NCBI GenBank assembly: GCA_001786225.1
Contig: MFVV01000040.1
Coordinates: forward strand, 1-17,607
Direction of reading: 5' to 3'
Source: Candidatus Nomurabacteria bacterium RIFCSPLOWO2_12_FULL_46_14
GTDB lineage: Bacteria; Patescibacteriota; Minisyncoccia; Phycocordibacterales; UBA9973
DNA: 17,607 nt
A program made the translations under genes and the position numbers. Positions 13,494 to 17,607 of this stretch are shown in pieces. The first letter of the stretch is position 1; every line of letters starts with the position of its first letter. Under the pieces are notes generated by a model. The model was not told where the DNA came from, did not search any database, and saw nothing but the letters and a program-made list of their open reading frames with translations.

Positions 13494-13527
13494 TTTATAA
13501 CTTTATGAACTTTATAACTTTATGAAC
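13494..13527 (+). repeat. Perfect 17-bp tandem duplication containing the purA start codon
   Basis: TTTATAACTTTATGAAC occurs at 13494-13510 and again at 13511-13527. Each copy holds a -10-like TATAAC and an ATG. The second ATG (13522) starts purA. The first (13505) opens a 6-codon frame ending in TGA at 13523-13525, overlapping the purA ATG. The adjoining TTATAAAATTTTATAA (13485-13500) is a perfect 16-bp palindrome that reaches into the first copy. Confidence 0.9.
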
Positions 13528-14901
13528 TCTAGAAGGGTTATTCCGGTCATCGGCTTGCAATGGGGAGATGAAGGCAAGGGCAAAGGTGTCGCGCGCATCG
13601 CTTCCAAACTAGGCAGTCAAGATTTAATAGTCAGGTTCCAGGGTGGCAATAACGCCGGACACACTATCTGGCATGGCGGCCAATGCTATGTGTTTCATCT
13701 CATTCCGTCCGGTGTTTTCGGCCGAGCACAGATTCATCTCGGAGCGGGCATGGTGATCAATCCCGCGGCACTAGAGAAAGAAGCCCGAATGATACCAAAG
13801 GGGGTTTCTTTTTTATCTCGAATGTCCGTCTCGCCTCATGCGATTATCACCCTACCCACCCACCTCCTGCTTGATTCGGTTTCCGAAAAAATTCGGGGCA
13901 GGCAGAAAATCGGCTCGACTGGTAAAGGCATCTCGCCGTCATACACCGACCTTGTTTTGCGCCGGGCTCTGCGAGTGGGGGACATCACTCAAAAAGATTT
14001 CAAGAAAAAATACTGCGCTCTCCGAGAAGAGCACAAAAAAACCCTAAAAATCCAGTTCGGCTACAAGACAAACGACAAAAAACTGAAAAAAGAGGAGAAG
14101 GATTTTTTTAAAGGGATAAAATTCTTGAAATCAATTCCGGTGATTCAATCCGCCACGATGGTAAAGAAAGCGCTTCTCGGTAACCATCAAGTTATCGCCG
14201 AAGGAGCGCAGGGAGCGCTTCTGGATATTCGCTTCGGCCATTATCCTTTTGTCACCTCTTCCCACACTATTGCCAGCGGCGTCGGCACCGGTTTGGGACT
14301 ACCACCCTCTATAATCGGCAAGTCCATCGGCATCTTCAAAGCTTACACCACCAAGGTAGGGGAAGGCCCTTTCCCCACGGAGCTCGGCGGCGAAAAATCA
14401 GCCACCTGGTGTCGAGACAAAAAAATCACCGAAGAAAAAAAGAAATTTCCCAGCCCCGACCCGAATGCCAAAGACGAATTTGAACAAGGCATAGCCCTCC
14501 GGGCGCTGGGCGGCGAAATTGGAGCGACTACCGGACGGCTCCGCCGGACCGGCTGGCTGGATATTCCTCTTCTACGCTACGCCATAAGTATGAATGACGC
14601 TAATAAACTGATACTTGCCAAGTTGGATGTCTTAAACGGATTTAAAAAAATAAAAGTATGCACCTCTTACATCATTGCCGGCAAAGAAACAACGGAAATT
14701 CCTTTTGATATGTCTCAATTAAAAATAAAACCGAGATATAAAATTTTTCCCGGCTGGGAGGGTAAGTTGTCGGACTACAGCCCAATACTTCCCAAAGAAG
14801 CTGTTAATTACATTAGGTACATCGAGCAAGCCCTCGGGGTGAAAATTATCTATGTGGGCACCGGTCCTGAAGAACACCATGTGATGGAACGTTTCTGGTA
14901 A
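13522..14901 (+). CDS. purA: Adenylosuccinate synthetase
   Basis: 459 aa, about 30 longer than usual. PurA joins IMP and aspartate using GTP to give adenylosuccinate, the first step to AMP. Motifs: GLQWGDEGKGK (11-21, catalytic Asp16), GGNNAGHTI (41-49, His47), IGSTGKGISPSYTD (130-143), IAEGAQGALLDIRFGHYPFVTSSHT (225-249), TTKVGEGPFPTEL (276-288), GATTGRLRRTGWLD (334-347), KLDVLNGF (367-374) and VGTGPEEHHVM (445-455). The extra length is a Lys/Glu-rich insertion of roughly 27 residues between PFPTEL and GATTGR. ATG 13522 is chosen because the conserved core begins at residue 6 and no nearer start exists. No SD is visible; translation may be coupled to a 6-codon leader ORF in the repeat. Confidence 0.96.
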   Translation: MNSRRVIPVIGLQWGDEGKGKGVARIASKLGSQDLIVRFQGGNNAGHTIWHGGQCYVFHLIPSGVFGRAQIHLGAGMVINPAALEKEARMIPKGVSFLSRMSVSPHAIITLPTHLLLDSVSEKIRGRQKIGSTGKGISPSYTDLVLRRALRVGDITQKDFKKKYCALREEHKKTLKIQFGYKTNDKKLKKEEKDFFKGIKFLKSIPVIQSATMVKKALLGNHQVIAEGAQGALLDIRFGHYPFVTSSHTIASGVGTGLGLPPSIIGKSIGIFKAYTTKVGEGPFPTELGGEKSATWCRDKKITEEKKKFPSPDPNAKDEFEQGIALRALGGEIGATTGRLRRTGWLDIPLLRYAISMNDANKLILAKLDVLNGFKKIKVCTSYIIAGKETTEIPFDMSQLKIKPRYKIFPGWEGKLSDYSPILPKEAVNYIRYIEQALGVKIIYVGTGPEEHHVMERFW

Positions 14902-14916
14902 TAAAAAGACAAATAT

Positions 14917-14922
14917 TATAGT
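14917..14922 (+). promoter_or_regulatory. -10 box TATAGT, leaderless promoter of purL
   Basis: TATAGT ends 8 nt before ATG 14931, so transcription would start about 2 nt before the start codon. No convincing -35 lies upstream. The 29-nt gap has no terminator, so read-through from purA is also likely. Confidence 0.45.
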
Positions 14923-14930
14923 ATGGGTAT

Positions 14931-17607
14931 ATGATTTCAAGAATTTATGTCTGGCCGGCGGGAATTAGAGGGGATAAATATAAATTCATCTGCTACACGA
15001 TTGAGCACCAATTTTCTAACGCGGAGATAAAGAAGGCGGCGGCGGTCTTAACCAATCCCATTCTGGAAGAATTTTCCATAGATATCTTCCCGAAAATAAA
15101 AAATTTCACTTACGCTGTGGAAATCGGCTATCTGCCGGGAGTTACTGACAACCTGGCCCGCACAAGCGAGGAAACCATCACCGACCTTTTGGGTAAAGAA
15201 AAAACTCAAAACTTGAGAATTTTTTCTTCCAGAATTTTTTTGATAAAAAAGAAAATAAATAAAAAAGAAGCGGAGCAATCCGCTCTTTCCCTCCACAACC
15301 CTCTTGTTGAACGAGCTAGCATAATAAGCCGGGAAGAAATAAAAAAGGTAAAAAGTCTGCCGTCCGAAATCCCGTCTGTCGCTCTCCGGCCCCAAAAGCC
15401 GGTAATCAAGGTGCCGCTAGAGGTTAATGACGCCGAGCTTGAAAAAATAGGCAAACTGGGAATTGTCGGCGAAGAAGGAGAAAGACGCGGCCCGCTCGCC
15501 CTAAACCAGAATTCCATGCGGGCGATAAAAGATTATTTCGCGGGCTTGGGAAGAGAGCCGAATGACATTGAGCTGGAATCTCTAGCTCAAACTTGGTCGG
15601 AGCATTGCAAGCACACTATTTTCGCGAATCCAATAGATGCAAATGGACTACAGATAAAAGACGGCTTGTACAAAACTTATATAAAAGAAGCAACGAATTT
15701 AATACGAAAGAAAAAAGGCAAAGCTGATTTTTGCGTTTCAGTATTTTCGGACAACTCCGGCGGGATAATTTTTGATGACCAATATCTCATAACTCACAAA
15801 GTAGAGACGCATAACAGTCCTTCGGCGCTCGACCCCTTCGGCGGGGCGATTACCGGCATCGTCGGAGTCAACCGTGACACCATCGGCTTCGGTTTGGGCG
15901 CCAAGCCGATAGCCAATACTTATGGGTTTTGTTTCGGCGAACCGGAAGATAAGCGGATTTTATGCCGGGCACTGAAAAGCCAACCACTGTTTCCGCCAAG
16001 ACGAATCATGGAAGGAGTTGTCCATGGAATCAATGTCGGCGGCAATTGCTCCGGCATACCGACCACTACCGGTTTTATTAAATTTGACGAGCGTTATCGG
16101 GGCAAGCCGCTGGTTTTCGCCGGCACTGTCGGTTTAATCCCGCGGAAAATAAATGACAAGTATTCCCATATTAAAAAAGCGGAGCCGGGCGATTACATCG
16201 TCGTCTTGGGCGGCCGGGTGGGCCTGGACGGCATCCATGGCGCCACTTTTTCTTCCGTTTCCATGGATTCCCATTCGCCCTCCTCCGCGGTGCAAATCGG
16301 CGACCCCATCACTCAAAAGAAATTGAGTGATTGCTTGGTAAAGGAAGCGCGAGGAATGGATTTGTATTCAAGCATTACCGATAATGGCGCCGGCGGACTT
16401 TCTTGTTCCGTCGCGGAAATGGCCAAGGAGTCTGGCGGCGCCTCGGTAGACTTGGAGAAAGTGCCCCTGAAATATCCCGGCCTCCGGCCATGGGAAATCT
16501 GGATCTCTGAATCTCAAGAACGGATGACTCTCTCCGTGCCTAAGAAAAACTGGCCCTTGTTAAGACGGCTGATGGCCTCGCGGGGAGTAGAAGCGAGCGT
16601 CATTGGCACTTTCACCGACAGCGATAAGATGATTGTAAAATATAATGGCAAGACAATCATGGATATTGGCATGGATTTTCTTCATAATGGCTTGCCCCAG
16701 GAACATCTCCGTACTGAAAAGATAAAAAAAATATGGGAGGAACCCGTCCTACCTCAAGGCAAATCCCGCACAAAAATTTTATTGGAGCTTCTTAGAGAAA
16801 ATAATGTAAGTGGTTTCTCCTTCATCTCCCAGCAATACGACCACGAGGTGCAGGCCTCTTCGGCAATCAAGCCCCTCTCCGGCCGCGGCCGAATAAATAC
16901 CGACGCGCAAGCCCTGCGGCCGGTGTTGTCTTCCCGAAGAGGAATCGTTCTCTCTGCCGCGCTGTATCCCTCCTACGGAGACATCAGCGCTTATCAAATG
17001 GCCGCTTGCGCCATTGACACCGCCATAAGGAATACTGTCGCCGCGGGCGGCAGTTTAAAACACTTAGCACTCCTCGACAATTTCTGCTGGTCTTCTTCCG
17101 ATGAACCCAGCCGAATGTACCAGCTAGTAGAGGCCTTAAAAGCTTGTTATAAATACGCAGTGGGCTACGGCACGCCCTTTATTTCCGGCAAGGACAGTAT
17201 GTTTAATGATTTTCGCGGTTATGACGAAAAAGGCAGGCCGATTCACATCGCCGTTCCGCCGACATTGCTAATTTCCGCCATCGGCGTGATAGAGGATGTT
17301 TATAAATCCGTATCTCCGGAATTTAAAAACGTTAACGATGTTATTTATTTGCTGGGAGAAACTGATGATGAACTGGGGGGAGGGGAATATTACAAACTGC
17401 TTGCTAAAAAACAAGGAAATGACGCGATTGGCAACAATGTCCCAAAGGTAGATTTGGAAAAAAATCTTAAAACTTACCAAGCCATGGAGAACGCGATTGA
17501 GAAGGAGCTTCTCTCTTCCGCTCTATCCATAACTTCCGGCGGGCTCGCGGTAGCTCTGACTAAAGCCTGTGTCGGCGGCATACTTGGCTGTAACGTCTCC
17601 CTTGCGG
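14931..17607 (+). CDS. purL: Phosphoribosylformylglycinamidine (FGAM) synthase, PurSL type, 3' partial
   Basis: The frame runs open from ATG 14931 to the right edge (892 complete codons) with no stop. The enzyme converts FGAR to FGAM with ATP and glutamine-derived ammonia, the fourth step of de novo purine synthesis. Residues about 1-165 look like a fused PurS-like region (YAVEIGYLPGVTDN, TITDLLG). The PurL core follows: LALNQNSMRAIKDYFAGLGREPNDIELESLAQTWSEHCKHT with His225, VETHNSPSALDPFGGA (291-306), GLGAKPIANTYGF, NVGGNCSGIPTTTGF, GGRVGLDGIHGATFSS, ITDNGAGGLSCSVAEMA, and in the second half YPSYGDISAYQMAACAIDTAIRN and FISGKDSMFND. Whether a glutaminase domain is fused or a separate purQ follows lies beyond the window. 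It follows purA by 29 nt. Confidence 0.95.
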   Translation, partial: MISRIYVWPAGIRGDKYKFICYTIEHQFSNAEIKKAAAVLTNPILEEFSIDIFPKIKNFTYAVEIGYLPGVTDNLARTSEETITDLLGKEKTQNLRIFSSRIFLIKKKINKKEAEQSALSLHNPLVERASIISREEIKKVKSLPSEIPSVALRPQKPVIKVPLEVNDAELEKIGKLGIVGEEGERRGPLALNQNSMRAIKDYFAGLGREPNDIELESLAQTWSEHCKHTIFANPIDANGLQIKDGLYKTYIKEATNLIRKKKGKADFCVSVFSDNSGGIIFDDQYLITHKVETHNSPSALDPFGGAITGIVGVNRDTIGFGLGAKPIANTYGFCFGEPEDKRILCRALKSQPLFPPRRIMEGVVHGINVGGNCSGIPTTTGFIKFDERYRGKPLVFAGTVGLIPRKINDKYSHIKKAEPGDYIVVLGGRVGLDGIHGATFSSVSMDSHSPSSAVQIGDPITQKKLSDCLVKEARGMDLYSSITDNGAGGLSCSVAEMAKESGGASVDLEKVPLKYPGLRPWEIWISESQERMTLSVPKKNWPLLRRLMASRGVEASVIGTFTDSDKMIVKYNGKTIMDIGMDFLHNGLPQEHLRTEKIKKIWEEPVLPQGKSRTKILLELLRENNVSGFSFISQQYDHEVQASSAIKPLSGRGRINTDAQALRPVLSSRRGIVLSAALYPSYGDISAYQMAACAIDTAIRNTVAAGGSLKHLALLDNFCWSSSDEPSRMYQLVEALKACYKYAVGYGTPFISGKDSMFNDFRGYDEKGRPIHIAVPPTLLISAIGVIEDVYKSVSPEFKNVNDVIYLLGETDDELGGGEYYKLLAKKQGNDAIGNNVPKVDLEKNLKTYQAMENAIEKELLSSALSITSGGLAVALTKACVGGILGCNVSLA

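Noticed and set aside
13442..13527. CRISPR array at the guaB-purA gap
   Set aside because: The repeats are 7 and 17 bp directly in tandem, without spacers of the right size and without cas genes.
14931..17607. purL broken by a frameshift or stop
   Set aside because: Codon-by-codon reading finds one uninterrupted frame with all family motifs in order; it merely runs off the right edge.
1..17607. tRNA, rRNA, insertion sequence or prophage genes
   Set aside because: No cloverleaf with a conserved T-loop, no rRNA signature, no transposase or integrase motif and no terminal inverted repeats around a coding unit were seen on either strand.

Overview
The window looks like a chromosomal piece of a bacterium from the Candidate Phyla Radiation (Patescibacteria), most likely Parcubacteria-like. 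This is inferred from gene style, not from a marker gene. The signs are short intergenic gaps, all genes on the + strand, -10 boxes placed almost on top of start codons, a HlyD/MacA-type adaptor with a globular insert in its hairpin, and several families I associate with these genomes. No rRNA, tRNA, CRISPR array, transposase or phage gene was found.

Layout. 1-1745: an AT-rich block with two unrecognised proteins (the first cut by the left edge) and a protein with a phosphoribosyltransferase-like core. 1792-3066: a two-gene unit of membrane-anchored extracytoplasmic proteins, GerMN-like and DUF3298-like. 3067-3326: an AT-rich gap with a terminator-like hairpin and two perfect consensus DnaA boxes. 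3327-3557: a tiny, very charged protein with a strong terminator. 3645-5030: a sodium/solute symporter. 5043-6206: the RarA/MgsA AAA+ ATPase. 6232-11219: a MacAB-type ABC export operon (adaptor, ATPase, two FtsX/MacB permeases) with long inverted repeats in its gaps. 11295-11930: a self-contained GC-rich cassette encoding a small membrane protein. 11964-17607: purine nucleotide genes guaB (IMP dehydrogenase), purA (adenylosuccinate synthetase) and purL (FGAM synthase), the last open at the right edge.

How the genes work together. The four export genes should form one complex: the adaptor outside the membrane, the ATPase inside, and the two permeases as a heterodimer. GuaB and PurA are the two branch points from IMP to GMP and AMP, and PurL is an earlier step of IMP synthesis, so the organism probably makes purines itself. 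RarA acts at stalled replication forks.

The most unusual features are regulatory. At least six genes have a -10 hexamer whose predicted transcription start falls 0-2 nt from the start codon (leaderless transcription). The purA start codon lies in a perfect tandem duplication that also creates a 6-codon leader ORF overlapping it. The export operon is punctuated by three different long palindromic structures. Coordinates and pairings were read by eye; no folding, profile search or composition calculation was run.
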